A DNA stretch of 40,868 nucleotides from Bacteroidota bacterium (lineage in GTDB: Bacteria > Bacteroidota > Bacteroidia > M30B66), in assembly GCA_027490225.1 (NCBI GenBank), contig JAIXYK010000010.1:1-40868 (forward strand). The letters are read 5' to 3'. Shown here in pieces: positions 17,059 to 26,333 of this stretch. A program made the translations under genes and the position numbers. Within the stretch, counting starts at the first letter, position 1, and each line of letters starts with the position of its first letter. The notes under the pieces are model-generated. The model saw only the letters and a list, made by a program, of their open reading frames with translations, was not told the DNA's origin and did no database searches.

Positions 17059-17643
17059 TTAAATTGCTTTTAAGGTTAGCTTAATTAGGGCTTCAACGCT
17101 CAGTTCTTCTTCATTGGATTTAAGTACTTTATCAAGGGCTTTCTCAGAGATATTCTTAGGGAATCCTAATAATGTCAGTGCAGTTAACGCTTCGACCCTA
17201 ACTGTATTGTGCGAGACAGAAAAAAGTTCCCCACTTATATTTTCTCTGTCTATTTTCCCTTTTAAATCAATGATAATGCGTTGTGCAGTTTTTTCGCCAA
17301 TGCCTTTAACATTTTTAAAAGTTGTAACATTATTTGTCATCACAGCATCTACAATTTCATTGGTATTGAGCGAAGATAAAATCATACGAGCAGTACTTGC
17401 GCCAACTCCAGAAACATTTATCAACAAGCGAAAAGTTTCTCTTTCACCTTTGGTATAAAATCCATATAAAGTATGTGCGTCTTCACGAATTGCAAGGTGA
17501 ACATAAAGTTTGCAAGCTTCTGGATTTGTAATTTGCTCAAAGGTTGTTAACGAAATATTGAGAAAATATCCAACTCCATTGCAATCAATTACTGCATAAG
17601 TAGGCGTTTTTTCTGTTAGTTTTCCTATTAAATATTCGTACAT
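17059..17643 (-). CDS. ruvA: Holliday junction branch migration protein RuvA
   Basis: 194 residues, the normal size. RuvA binds four-way junctions as a tetramer and loads the RuvB motor. The N-terminal OB-fold reads MYEYLIGKLTEKTPTYAVID. Two helix-hairpin-helix motifs follow, at INVSGVGASTARMILSSL (about 75-92) and VKGIGEKTAQRIIIDLKG (about 112-129), and the C-terminal RuvB-binding domain starts near residue 148. The gene starts one base after the maeB stop and ends 40 bases before the sprA start, so the three are probably one transcript. ruvB is not in the window, as is usual for this phylum. Confidence 0.96.
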   Translation of the reverse strand: MYEYLIGKLTEKTPTYAVIDCNGVGYFLNISLTTFEQITNPEACKLYVHLAIREDAHTLYGFYTKGERETFRLLINVSGVGASTARMILSSLNTNEIVDAVMTNNVTTFKNVKGIGEKTAQRIIIDLKGKIDRENISGELFSVSHNTVRVEALTALTLLGFPKNISEKALDKVLKSNEEELSVEALIKLTLKAI

Positions 17644-17644
17644 C

Positions 17645-19915
17645 TTATTTCGAACTTACTTGTGCATCAACAACTGCAAGGGTTACCATGTTCACGATTT
17701 CTCTCACAGAACTTCCTAGCTGCAAGATGTGAACTGGGTTTTTCATTCCAAGCAAGAGTGGACCAATAGCTTCAGATTCTCCAATTTCCTGCATCATTTT
17801 GTAAGCAATGTTTCCAGCAGCAAGATTAGGAAAAATCAACGTATTCACTCTATTTCCAACTAAAGGGGAAAAAGGAAATTGTTCTTTTAGCATTTCATTA
17901 TTCAATGCGAAATTAGCCTGTAATTCACCGTCTACAATTAAATTGGGATTTCTTTCATGCAGAATCTTAACGGCATCTCTCATTTTTATTGACTCAGGTC
18001 CTTCACTTGAACCAAAATTCGCGTAAGAAAGCAGTGCTATTTTAGGTGTGATATTTAAATTTTGAACAGCTTCTGCGACCAGTTCAGTAATATCAGCTAA
18101 TTCTTCTGCACTAGGATTAACATTAACTGTTGTATCTGCAAAGAAGTATGGGCCACTTTTGGTCATAATGATGTACAAGCCAGCTACTCTTTTTACGTTA
18201 TCTCGCTTTCCAATAACTTGAAGAGCAGGCCTTACAGTATCTGGGTACTTCCTAGTTAAGCCAGAAATAAGTGCGTCAGCTTCCCCAACGCGCACCATCA
18301 TTGAACCAAAATAATTTCTTTCCCGCATTATTTGGCCGGCTTCGTAAATTGTAAATCCTCTACGCTGACGCAATTTGTAAAAAACTTCACCAAATTTTTT
18401 GCGGTGTTCTTCATGTTCTTCACTTCTTGGGTCTATAATTTCTACATCGTCTAATTTAATTGCGTATTGATTACAAATTTTACCTATTTTCTCTTTATTT
18501 CCGAGCAAGATTGGAATAGCAATACCGTCATTTTTAACGATTTGTGCAGCTTTAAGGATTTTATAATTATCAGCTTCAGCAAACACGATTCTTTTCGGAT
18601 TTGTTTTAGCTCTGGTTGTTATTCTTTCCATTAGGCTATTGTCTAGCCCCATTCTTTTGCTCAACTCAGCGCGATATGCATCCAAATTATCTATTTTTTT
18701 TCTAGCAACACCAGAATCGATAGCTGCTTTTGCCACTGCTGGAGCAACTTCTGTAATGAGTCGTGGGTCTACAGGTTTGGGAATAAAATAATCTCTCCCA
18801 AATATTAAATTGGCTTTGTTATATGCCATGTTCACCATTTCGGGAACTGCTTGTTTTGCTAAATTGGCAATCGCATAAACAGCAGCAAGTTTCATTTCTT
18901 CATTAATACAAGTTGCCTGAACATCCAATGCTCCTCTAAAAATAAAAGGAAATCCTAGTACATTATTAACTTGGTTTGGATAATCAGAACGACCAGTAGC
19001 CAAAAGAATATCTTCTCTAGCCGCTATTGCATCTGCATAAGCTATTTCTGGGTCTGGATTGGCCAATGCAAAAACAATTGGATTTGCACTCATGCTTTGC
19101 AACATTCCGGCGTTTACAATATTGCCTTTAGAAAGCCCCACAAAAACATCGGCACCAACGAATGCTTCTGTTAAAGTTGTAATGGAAACATCTCTTGCAA
19201 AAAATTGTTTTTGAACATCTAAATCTACTCTGCTTGTGCTAATTACACCAGTACTGTCGCACATGATTAGATTTTCTTTTTTTACACCTAACTGCAAATA
19301 TAGTTTAGCGCAAGAAATGGCAGAAGCACCAGCTCCATTGAATACCACTTTCACATCACCTATCTTTTTGTTGGCAATTTCTAAAGCATTTAATAGAGCA
19401 GATCCTGTAATGATAGCAGTTCCGTGCTGATCATCGTGCATGATTGGAATTTTTAAATCTTCTTTCAAACGACGCTCAATCTCAAAACACTCAGGGGCTT
19501 TAATATCTTCTAAATTTATTCCTCCAAAAGTGGGAGAAATTGCTTTTACTGTATTTACAAAAAGATCAATATCATTCGCATCTACTTCAATGTCAAATAC
19601 ATCAATATCTGCAAATATCTTAAATAATACGCCTTTACCTTCCATAACAGGTTTTGAAGCCGCTGGCCCAATATTTCCCAGGCCCAATACCGCTGTACCA
19701 TTTGAAATAACTGCAACTAAATTTCCTTTCGCAGTATATTTATATACATCTTCAGGATTTTTTTCAATTTCTAGGCATGGCTCTGCAACTCCAGGCGAAT
19801 AAGCCAAAGATAGGTCGCGTTGAGTAGAGGTTGGTTTTGTAGAAATAACTTCAATTTTTCCAGGTTTACCATTTGCATGATAATCTAAGGCTTCTTTCTT
19901 TCTATATTCGTCCAT
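17645..19915 (-). CDS. maeB: NADP-dependent malic enzyme with phosphotransacetylase-like domain
   Basis: 756 residues, the size of the large bacterial malic enzymes. The first 430 or so residues convert malate to pyruvate with NADP reduction: [31 protein letters not shown], the divalent-metal site around [12 protein letters not shown], and the cofactor fold [15 protein letters not shown]. The C-terminal region (about 430-756; [29 protein letters not shown]) is a phosphotransacetylase-like domain that in MaeB is regulatory rather than catalytic. It is the first gene of maeB-ruvA-sprA and is divergent from the sirtuin gene. The ATG is the first in frame. No promoter match is obvious in the 146-base spacer. 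Confidence 0.95.
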   Translation of the reverse strand: MDEYRKKEALDYHANGKPGKIEVISTKPTSTQRDLSLAYSPGVAEPCLEIEKNPEDVYKYTAKGNLVAVISNGTAVLGLGNIGPAASKPVMEGKGVLFKIFADIDVFDIEVDANDIDLFVNTVKAISPTFGGINLEDIKAPECFEIERRLKEDLKIPIMHDDQHGTAIITGSALLNALEIANKKIGDVKVVFNGAGASAISCAKLYLQLGVKKENLIMCDSTGVISTSRVDLDVQKQFFARDVSITTLTEAFVGADVFVGLSKGNIVNAGMLQSMSANPIVFALANPDPEIAYADAIAAREDILLATGRSDYPNQVNNVLGFPFIFRGALDVQATCINEEMKLAAVYAIANLAKQAVPEMVNMAYNKANLIFGRDYFIPKPVDPRLITEVAPAVAKAAIDSGVARKKIDNLDAYRAELSKRMGLDNSLMERITTRAKTNPKRIVFAEADNYKILKAAQIVKNDGIAIPILLGNKEKIGKICNQYAIKLDDVEIIDPRSEEHEEHRKKFGEVFYKLRQRRGFTIYEAGQIMRERNYFGSMMVRVGEADALISGLTRKYPDTVRPALQVIGKRDNVKRVAGLYIIMTKSGPYFFADTTVNVNPSAEELADITELVAEAVQNLNITPKIALLSYANFGSSEGPESIKMRDAVKILHERNPNLIVDGELQANFALNNEMLKEQFPFSPLVGNRVNTLIFPNLAAGNIAYKMMQEIGESEAIGPLLLGMKNPVHILQLGSSVREIVNMVTLAVVDAQVSSK

Positions 19916-20061
19916 ATTTAATTTAATTACAGCACATTACAGTTAATGGTCTGTTTTTTTTAGGAAACGCAAATTAATAGAAAAGCACTAGAAGAAAACA
20001 AGACTGTAATGAGTGTTTTCAACAATTTTTTTATTCTAAATAATTTGTTTAGGTTTGGAAA

Positions 20062-20778
20062 ATGGGTAAGAATTTTACCAAGTCGCCACGGATTGTCGTT
20101 TTAACAGGGGCAGGAATTAGTGCCGAAAGTGGAATATCTACTTTTAGGGACCAAGGTGGACTTTGGGAAAAGCACGATATTATGGATGTTGCAACTCCCG
20201 AAGGCTGGCGCAGAAATCCATCTTTGGTTTTAGAATTTTACAATCAGCGTCGAAAACAATTAGATGAAGTAATTCCAAATCCAGCTCATTTTGCTTTGGC
20301 CAAGTTGCAAAAGCATTTTCAAGTGGATATAATAACTCAAAATGTGGATGATTTGCACGAAAGAGCCGGTGCAACTAATATAATGCATTTACATGGAGAA
20401 TTAAGAAAAGTAAGAAGTGAAAAAATTCCAAGCTTAATTTATGATACAAAACATTGGGAAGTAAAGTTAGGTGACACTTGTGAAAGAGGTCATCAGTTAA
20501 GGCCGCACATTGTTTGGTTTGGCGAAGATGTTCCCTTTATTCCATTAGCTGCTCAAATGGTTGAAAATGCTGATATAATTTTTGTAGTTGGAACTTCTTT
20601 GAATGTTTATCCAGCTGCAGGACTTTTATACCATGCACAATACAATGCCAGAAAGATTTTAATTGATCCCAATGAAATGCAGGTTGAAAATATATTTCAA
20701 CTTCGGCATTTTAAAGAAAAAGCAGGAGATGCTTTGCCTAGGGTTGTAGATGAATTGATTGCTGAATTCTCAGCGTGA
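20062..20778 (+). CDS. cobB: Sirtuin, SIRT5/CobB-type NAD-dependent protein deacylase
   Basis: 238 residues. Sir2 motifs: TGAGISAESGISTFRD (15-30), TQNVDDLHERAG and the catalytic His111 in HLHGEL. Tyr60-x-x-Arg63 in EFYNQRRK is the acyl-lysine pocket signature of class III sirtuins, which remove succinyl and malonyl groups. The small domain normally has four zinc-binding cysteines; here only Cys140 is left (KVRSEK where the first CxxC should be), so no zinc ribbon can form. The C-terminal HFKEKAGDALPRVVDEL is standard. It is divergent from maeB and its 3' end overlaps the opposing gene by 9 bases. Confidence 0.93.
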   Translation: MGKNFTKSPRIVVLTGAGISAESGISTFRDQGGLWEKHDIMDVATPEGWRRNPSLVLEFYNQRRKQLDEVIPNPAHFALAKLQKHFQVDIITQNVDDLHERAGATNIMHLHGELRKVRSEKIPSLIYDTKHWEVKLGDTCERGHQLRPHIVWFGEDVPFIPLAAQMVENADIIFVVGTSLNVYPAAGLLYHAQYNARKILIDPNEMQVENIFQLRHFKEKAGDALPRVVDELIAEFSA

Positions 20779-21618
20779 GTCGTAAACGGAAAGAATACTT
20801 AGAAAAACGCGGTTTTGTTTTTCTTTGAATTTCTCAGCAGCGATATTTTCAGCCCGGTTATAGCCACCCATATAATATCTTTGAAACCAAGGAGCTACAG
20901 TCATAAGCGCATCGAGTAATGTTAAATTAATGGCTGTGTTTATTCCCAAAGCAAACAATACTCCAGTTAACACAAAAGAATTAATTCCGTTTTTTATGTC
21001 TCCTGCGTACAATTGTCCCAATCCAGGAAGAAAGGTACTTAGTATTCTTGCTTTCTTTGGTTTTGGTCCTTTTATAGATTCGAGGACAACAAACAAACTA
21101 TCAATTTTATTTTTTTTGATGGTTTCATTTTCATCAAAAGCCAGTAGGAATGACTGATGACTTTCTGGGAATGACATTCTTGAAAAATGAGCGATTCCTT
21201 GTAAAAGATACTTAGTCTTTCTTAACGAATCTAGAATGTCGTCTTCAATACTCAAGAGATCAATTAACGCAAGATCAATATCGCCAGCTTCCAAAAGGCT
21301 GGAGCACTTTTTTAGCAAGTAAGCTACTTGTTGATTTCTATCTTGTTCTAGGTTGTAGGCTCGTTGAAAATAATTGGCAGCTTTTAAAGGTTGAGCATTT
21401 CTAAGTTCTATTTCACCTAAGTAATTTAAAGATTCTATTTGAAAACTGTCTTCACTAAAAAACAAAACTCGTTCAAATGCTAAAGCCGCTGAATTCGAAT
21501 TACCATAGAGGAATTGTTCTTTTCCGAATTTAAAAGTTTCGCTTAAATCTTGACCAAAAATGGCTAAAGAAAAAAGTAAACTAAGGAGTAATGTAAAAAG
21601 TGTTTTCAATTTTCTCAT
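20770..21618 (-). CDS. Secreted TPR protein with PGxGQxYxGD membrane domain
   Basis: 282 residues. An N-terminal signal peptide (MRKLKTLFTLLLSLLFSLAI, cut near FGQ) is followed by TPR-like helices (about 25-175; EQFLYGNSNSAALAFERVL, LKAANYFQRAYNLEQ). After a basic stretch (KGPKPKKARILS) comes LPGLGQLYAGDIKNGINSF (197-215) and two hydrophobic helices, the pattern of DUF5683/TM2-like domains. It is related to the gene just upstream, which has the same layout, and it overlaps that gene by 38 bases. Both are the last genes of the YidD/LolA-like operon. An envelope protein anchored at its C-terminus is likely. No enzyme motif is visible and I assign no function. Confidence 0.72.
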   Translation of the reverse strand: MRKLKTLFTLLLSLLFSLAIFGQDLSETFKFGKEQFLYGNSNSAALAFERVLFFSEDSFQIESLNYLGEIELRNAQPLKAANYFQRAYNLEQDRNQQVAYLLKKCSSLLEAGDIDLALIDLLSIEDDILDSLRKTKYLLQGIAHFSRMSFPESHQSFLLAFDENETIKKNKIDSLFVVLESIKGPKPKKARILSTFLPGLGQLYAGDIKNGINSFVLTGVLFALGINTAINLTLLDALMTVAPWFQRYYMGGYNRAENIAAEKFKEKQNRVFLSILSVYDSR

Positions 21619-22405
21619 GTACTTTTTTCAAAGAACGTTTATTGTATCGTTGGGCTGATTTATATGAGCCATATATATTTCCTATGTAGAAACCAGCCGC
21701 AAGAGTTCCATAAATATAACCCCTCGGTTTTTCGAAACCTTTTAAATTGAAACTTCTGTAAGTTTGAAAACTTGCAAAACCCACAGTAATAACTGAGATG
21801 ATTGCATCTTTCCAATCTCCTGTATAAATTTTACCAGTTCCAGGCACTATTGTCGACAAAATTGCTGCTAGGGCAGGAGATTTATGTTTTGCATTTAACC
21901 CTTCTGAACTCAATAAAACAACAGGTTGAAGCAGTTCATTGGTTGAAAGTAAGGGAGTTGAAAACTCATTCGCTTTTTTGAATTCATCTAAAAACAAGTA
22001 AGTAAAACCCTTATAAAATTCCTTTTTTGATTTTAATAAATTATTTGATTGATTGATGAATGTTGCCGAAGCATCAAATTTTTTACTGGCTAACAAATTA
22101 AAAGCGTACAAATTGCTAAAAGTACTATCCAGTTTCAGTGGATTATCAGCAAATGAATTTAACCTAACAATGGCCAAATCATACTTTTTATTGAAAGAAT
22201 AACAATTAATCAGGGCAATTTTTAAACTGTCATTTTGCGGTTCCAAAAACGTTAAACGCTCATATTCAATTGCTGCAAGATCAAATTGTTTTGTTTTTAT
22301 GAGATAATCAGCAAATTTTTTAGAAGGTGCTAAATCATAGAGATTTTGCGCCGTAATCCTAAAGAAAGCGGTTAAACAGAAGAATAATACAATTTTATTT
22401 TTCAT
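21581..22405 (-). CDS. Secreted TPR protein, paralogue with PGTGKIYTGD membrane domain
   Basis: 274 residues. Signal peptide MKNKIVLFFCLTAFFRITAQ. TPR-like helices follow (LIKTKQFDLAAIEYERLTFL, LINCYSFNKKYDLAIVRL), and then, near residues 184-200, LSTIVPGTGKIYTGDWKDA with hydrophobic helices on its C-terminal side and a final basic tail (AQRYNKRSLKKVHEKIE). Layout and motif match the next gene downstream, so the two arose by duplication. Its ATG shares one base with the yidD stop (TAATG), which couples its translation to YidD. The PGxGxxYxGD segment resembles membrane-hairpin domains seen with YidD- or TM2-type proteins. Precise role unknown. Confidence 0.72.
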   Translation of the reverse strand: MKNKIVLFFCLTAFFRITAQNLYDLAPSKKFADYLIKTKQFDLAAIEYERLTFLEPQNDSLKIALINCYSFNKKYDLAIVRLNSFADNPLKLDSTFSNLYAFNLLASKKFDASATFINQSNNLLKSKKEFYKGFTYLFLDEFKKANEFSTPLLSTNELLQPVVLLSSEGLNAKHKSPALAAILSTIVPGTGKIYTGDWKDAIISVITVGFASFQTYRSFNLKGFEKPRGYIYGTLAAGFYIGNIYGSYKSAQRYNKRSLKKVHEKIENTFYITP

Positions 22406-22788
22406 TATGGATTATCAATAAGCAGTCTTGCATCCATATCTATTTCATATTTATCAGGGCTCAAACCATTGCAACGCTGAAGCCTATCAATTGTCGAAAC
22501 GATGCCAATAATCACTCCATGTTTTTTCACAGATAACAAGCCATATTCTGAACATGAAGGTGTAAAAGTACACTTGTTATAATCCTGCGAGGAAATGGCA
22601 AACTTGTAAAATAAAAATAAACCCGAAAAAACAGCTTGTAACTCGTTGGTGTTTCCTTTTGCAAACTCATACGTATGTGCATGCTTTTCAGCTTGAAAAC
22701 AGTTTTTATACTTTTCACTGTTTAAACTCTGACCAAATAATACGAAATTACTTTTTACGAGGAATAGTAAAATTATAAAAATTCTCAT
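22405..22788 (-). CDS. YidD-domain protein with an export signal
   Basis: 127 residues. The C-terminal half is a YidD (membrane protein insertion efficiency factor) domain: LFLFYKFAISSQDYNKCTFT, PSCSEYGLLSVKKHG, IDRLQRC, with the family cysteines at 73, 79 and 106. Ordinary YidD is about 70-90 residues, cytoplasmic, and lies beside rnpA and yidC. This one begins with a signal-peptide-like MRIFIILLFLVKSNFVLFGQ and a 30-residue spacer, so the domain would be exported. It overlaps the LolA-like gene by 41 bases and the TPR gene by one. A role in handling envelope proteins or lipoproteins is an inference from context. Confidence 0.82.
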   Translation of the reverse strand: MRIFIILLFLVKSNFVLFGQSLNSEKYKNCFQAEKHAHTYEFAKGNTNELQAVFSGLFLFYKFAISSQDYNKCTFTPSCSEYGLLSVKKHGVIIGIVSTIDRLQRCNGLSPDKYEIDMDARLLIDNP

Positions 22789-23455
22789 CTTTCATCTCAT
22801 TGACTTTCAAATTCTTGAATGTGGTCAACTTTGTTTCTTTTGTAAATTGTTTATATAGAATTTCAGTTATTTCTTCTGGAAATGTAACTCCTGCCGAAGT
22901 TAAAAATCCTTTAAATAATTGTTTTTTAACTAATTCATTTTTGGGGGTATAGAAAGCGATACCAAATAGTTTTGCTTTCTTTTTTGAAATTACAATTTTA
23001 CCCAAGGCTTTTGCCATTTTTGGGTCTGGTAACCAAGTGCTGATTACTAAATCTTTTTCATTTTCAATTTTGTTAATCTTATATGGAGATTTTTCTAAAC
23101 CGAAATTATCCATATTGTTATTTAATGCAAAGTCAAAAATTGTGGTGTTCGGCATTAAGGGAAGCAATACTTGTTGGATCAACTCACCTTTAACAATTTT
23201 ATAAAATAATGTATCCTTTATAACCCAAGTCTCTTTTTGAGGGAACTTGATATCATAAACCAGTTTTTTGTAGTTTCTGTCGTAATACAAAGTACCCATG
23301 GTAAGCGACATTTTACCATCTCCGAATTTTTCTTTGATGCTAAAATCAGCCTTCATCCTAAAATAATGTTGCCCAATTATAGAATTGGGCAACATCAAGA
23401 TTGTAAAAATAAATATAGCGCACCAATTGTTAAGTTGGTGCAAACTCTTTTGCAT
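22748..23455 (-). CDS. LolA-like periplasmic protein
   Basis: 235 residues. A signal peptide runs through about residue 29 (FIFTILMLPNSIIGQ). The mature part is rich in alternating strands: MKADFSIKEKF, MTMGTLYYDRNYKKLVYDI and TWVIKDTLFYKI resemble the half-barrel of LolA/LolB lipoprotein carriers, where KMSLTMGTLYY and the following strands line the lipid-binding cavity. Similarity is by pattern, not by a decisive motif. It sits directly upstream of the YidD gene, with a 41-base overlap, and 9 bases downstream of the small two-helix protein. A lipid- or lipoprotein-binding role in the periplasm is plausible. Confidence 0.6.
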   Translation of the reverse strand: MQKSLHQLNNWCAIFIFTILMLPNSIIGQHYFRMKADFSIKEKFGDGKMSLTMGTLYYDRNYKKLVYDIKFPQKETWVIKDTLFYKIVKGELIQQVLLPLMPNTTIFDFALNNNMDNFGLEKSPYKINKIENEKDLVISTWLPDPKMAKALGKIVISKKKAKLFGIAFYTPKNELVKKQLFKGFLTSAGVTFPEEITEILYKQFTKETKLTTFKNLKVNEMKDENFYNFTIPRKK

Positions 23456-23464
23456 GTATTTTAT

Positions 23465-23914
23465 CTAAAAGAAAAAGAAAGAGTTTCCAGCAATTAATAC
23501 TACGACTACAAAATATATTACCCAAAGTCCAGCGTTAACAGCACATCCGGTAAAAGCTTTTTTAGTTTCATCGCGATCGTCAGCAACAAAATAAACTACT
23601 AAAACTCCTGCCCAAGAAAGACAAAGTCCCCAAACGAATGAAGGAATTCCTAATGGAGAATCACCTCTTAAAGAAGATAAAACACCTAAAACATCGCTAG
23701 CATTTGCAACGTTCTGTACCATTGGGTTTTCAATGTTTATTTGATCAATTGTAATTCCTTCATTAGCATTTACAAATGATTCTAATTCTGTTAACTGAGC
23801 AAAATCTGCAGTTAATTCTTGTGCATCAACTTGAAACAACTCTGCGTTTCCAGTTGCAAAGCTAAATGTACCAATGGCAGCAAAAAGCAGAGAAAAGATT
23901 GTTTTTTTCATCAT
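23465..23914 (-). CDS. Small secreted membrane protein of unknown family
   Basis: 149 residues starting with two consecutive ATG codons. A signal peptide (MMKKTIFSLLFAAIGTFSFA) is followed by an acidic segment (about 25-70; QELTADFAQLTELESFVNAN). Then come LRGDSPLGIPSFVWGLCLSW, a helix ending VVYFVADD, the polar turn RDETKKAF, and a second helix ending NSFFFF. It is the first gene of the YidD/LolA-like operon and has a clear promoter. I do not recognise a named domain with confidence. Similar small proteins with a PSF-GLCLSW segment occur in Bacteroidota as far as I recall. Function unknown. Confidence 0.7.
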   Translation of the reverse strand: MMKKTIFSLLFAAIGTFSFATGNAELFQVDAQELTADFAQLTELESFVNANEGITIDQINIENPMVQNVANASDVLGVLSSLRGDSPLGIPSFVWGLCLSWAGVLVVYFVADDRDETKKAFTGCAVNAGLWVIYFVVVVLIAGNSFFFF

Positions 23915-23944
23915 AATTTAAGTTTTTAGGTTTTGTTCTTGCCG

Positions 23945-23974
23945 CAAATATAGTGTTCTAATTGTAAAAGCAAG
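23945..23974 (-). promoter_or_regulatory. Promoter of the LolA-like/YidD operon
   Basis: On the minus strand CTTG (23974-23971), 18 bases, then TATATTTG (23952-23945) fit the Bacteroidota consensus closely. The first ATG follows by 30 bases. The next gene upstream ends in a terminator, so this promoter starts an independent unit of five genes. Confidence 0.7.
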
Positions 23975-23989
23975 AATTTTTAACATTTT

Positions 23990-24032
23990 TCAAAAAAAAA
24001 ATATCTCTATATGTCAATATTGATAGAGATAT
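23990..24032 (-). terminator. Rho-independent terminator of the obgE-to-RND operon
   Basis: A perfect 10-base inverted repeat, ATATCTCTAT (24001-24010) and ATAGAGATAT (24023-24032), with a 12-base loop. On the minus strand it is followed at once by a run of T (plus-strand A's at about 23992-24000). It lies 25 bases after the RND transporter stop. Confidence 0.85.
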
Positions 24033-24056
24033 CAACACATTTTATGACTGTTTAAC

Positions 24057-26333
24057 TTATGTAAGTAATTGTTTTTCAATCTTCTTTTTATAAGTTTTAC
24101 CATAAATCCATAAAATAATAACAGGCATTAAAATCAATTCAGCCATTAAAGCTATTATTAATGTTAAAGTAAGCATCATACCCACATAAAATGTGCTTTT
24201 AAAGTCACTTAACATCAATGTTGAAAATCCTGCTGCAATTACCATAGCAGTTAAAATCATTGCTTTACCTGTAGAAAGAAATGTAGTACGCAAAGCCAAA
24301 GGCAAGGTGGTTCCTTTGTCTAACTCAACTTTTAATCTGCTAATTAAATGCAAGGTGTCATCTACTGCAATTCCAAATGCAATTGAGAAAATAATAGAAA
24401 TCGTTACTTTCATTTCAATACCTGCCCAACCCATAACTCCAGCAATAATTGCCAGAGGAATAATGTTCGGAATAACCGAGATCAACATCATTCTCCATGA
24501 CTTGAATATAATACCAATAATGAGCATTAATACTGCAATATCTAAGCTCAAACCTTCCAGCATATTTTCTGTTAAATATTCATTGCTTTTATCAATCAAA
24601 TCAGAACTTCCCGTAATTCTTGTTTGAATGTATTTGAAATTACTTTGCTTAATAAATTGATCAAAGGCTTCATTTTTTTTCGAAACAGCATAACTTCCCT
24701 TTTCTTTTATTCTTCCGGAGAAACGAGCATGCGTTTGTGATTTGTTTATTAAAGTTCTTACTGCTTTGGTTTGTAAAAATGGTTTTGCTTTTTCTAATAA
24801 GCTACTCAATTCTTCTTCATTTTTTGGAAGAATATTGAAAGCAGGATCTCCATCATGAAATGCTTGGTTCATTCCTTTAATTAAGGAAACAGGAGAAATC
24901 AAACCTCCAGTATTGTAGGTATTTGTTAAGTAATTTTCAACTTCTTCTAGTTCTTTTAATGCTTCAAATTTTAAGAGCGAACTTTTATTTTCTGACCAAA
25001 CTGCGAGTTCAAGTCCTCTCACACCAGAGAATTGTGTATCGAAATACGCAAAGTCTTTTTTGATGGGATTGTCCTCGTCTAAGTCGTCTAAAACAGAATT
25101 GTTAACGCGAATTAAAAAAATTCCCCAAATAGAAAGCAATAACAGCGCTAATGAGCTAATCAGAATTAACTTTGGTTTTTTAAAAACACCTAACAATAAT
25201 TTTCTTAGGAATCTGTCCCACTTTACATTAACAGTATGAATTTTAAACCTGTTGGGGTCTTTTATACGAATTAAAATCCATGGTAAAATGGTGATTGATA
25301 AAATGTAAGCTATCGTAACTCCAATGGCAGTATAGGTTCCAAAATCACGAATAGGTTGAATAGATGTTGTATTTAAAGTTAAAAATGCAAATGCCGTACT
25401 AACACAAGTAAGAAAAGTAGCAAACCCAACTTCTTTCAAAGATGCTCTAATTGCGGCATATTTTGAAAGTCCCTCATCTATTTTTTCATAAAATTGGCTG
25501 GTGATATGAATTACATCTGACATGCCTACCACAAACAAAATACATGGAATAAGAATAATCATAATGTCGATAGCTTTGCCAGTAACAGCCATTATTCCAA
25601 TTGTCCAAACAATTGACAGTAACACCACTGAAAGAGGCACAAGCACACCCCATAAATTACGAAACGTAAACCAAAGAAAAATTGTAACCAGCACAAATGA
25701 AAGTGACATAAAAATGAGTAATTCCCATTTGGTCTTTTCAAGGTAAACCTGCTCAGATTTAATTTTTCCAGAAATATGTGTTGAACCGAATTTGAATTTT
25801 AATAACGCACTATCAATATCATTTAATAAAGAATCAGCTGCCGATTTATTCAGCCTTTCATCGTGTTTTATGTAAATAGCAATGTTTTTAGCATCTTGAG
25901 AAATTATATTTCCAGCAAAAAGCTTATTTTTAAATATTAGAATAGAATCTTCTTTAAATTTTTGGGGCTGATTAATATCAATGATTGGAATTTCTGCAAT
26001 ACCAAAGGAGTTAATTATTGGAGTTTTGATTGACAATAAACTGTATGTAGATTTTAAATGAGGAATCATTTTTAACTCATTTTCAAAAACTTGAATCTTC
26101 TTTAAAAATGAGGTGTCGAAGACGGAAGTTGTTGACTCTATACCTAAAAGTAAGAACTCATTATCACTTTCAAACTTATCACGAAAATCAAAATAAAAGG
26201 CTGCATCATCACTTTCTACAGGGAAAAAGTGCTCAAAATCATAGTCAAACGTGAGGTTTCTACTTTCCCAAACCAGCCAGCCAGTAATCAATAAAATGCA
26301 AAATACTGCAATATTTAAAAATCTTTTAAGCAT
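24057..26333 (-). CDS. RND-superfamily (MMPL/HAE3-type) transporter
   Basis: 758 residues with the two-fold RND plan: helix 1 (IAVFCILLITGWLVW), a large periplasmic domain (about 30-200), five or six helices, then helix, domain and helices again. The proton-relay-like acidic residues are present: VGMSDVIHITSQF in the first half and IAFGIAVDDTLHLISRLK in the second, the MMPL/Patched-type signature. At this size and with no membrane-fusion partner nearby it is closest to HAE3 exporters, which often move lipids or hopanoids. The substrate here is unknown. Its ATG shares one base with the crcB stop (TAATG). Confidence 0.88.
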   Translation of the reverse strand: MLKRFLNIAVFCILLITGWLVWESRNLTFDYDFEHFFPVESDDAAFYFDFRDKFESDNEFLLLGIESTTSVFDTSFLKKIQVFENELKMIPHLKSTYSLLSIKTPIINSFGIAEIPIIDINQPQKFKEDSILIFKNKLFAGNIISQDAKNIAIYIKHDERLNKSAADSLLNDIDSALLKFKFGSTHISGKIKSEQVYLEKTKWELLIFMSLSFVLVTIFLWFTFRNLWGVLVPLSVVLLSIVWTIGIMAVTGKAIDIMIILIPCILFVVGMSDVIHITSQFYEKIDEGLSKYAAIRASLKEVGFATFLTCVSTAFAFLTLNTTSIQPIRDFGTYTAIGVTIAYILSITILPWILIRIKDPNRFKIHTVNVKWDRFLRKLLLGVFKKPKLILISSLALLLLSIWGIFLIRVNNSVLDDLDEDNPIKKDFAYFDTQFSGVRGLELAVWSENKSSLLKFEALKELEEVENYLTNTYNTGGLISPVSLIKGMNQAFHDGDPAFNILPKNEEELSSLLEKAKPFLQTKAVRTLINKSQTHARFSGRIKEKGSYAVSKKNEAFDQFIKQSNFKYIQTRITGSSDLIDKSNEYLTENMLEGLSLDIAVLMLIIGIIFKSWRMMLISVIPNIIPLAIIAGVMGWAGIEMKVTISIIFSIAFGIAVDDTLHLISRLKVELDKGTTLPLALRTTFLSTGKAMILTAMVIAAGFSTLMLSDFKSTFYVGMMLTLTLIIALMAELILMPVIILWIYGKTYKKKIEKQLLT

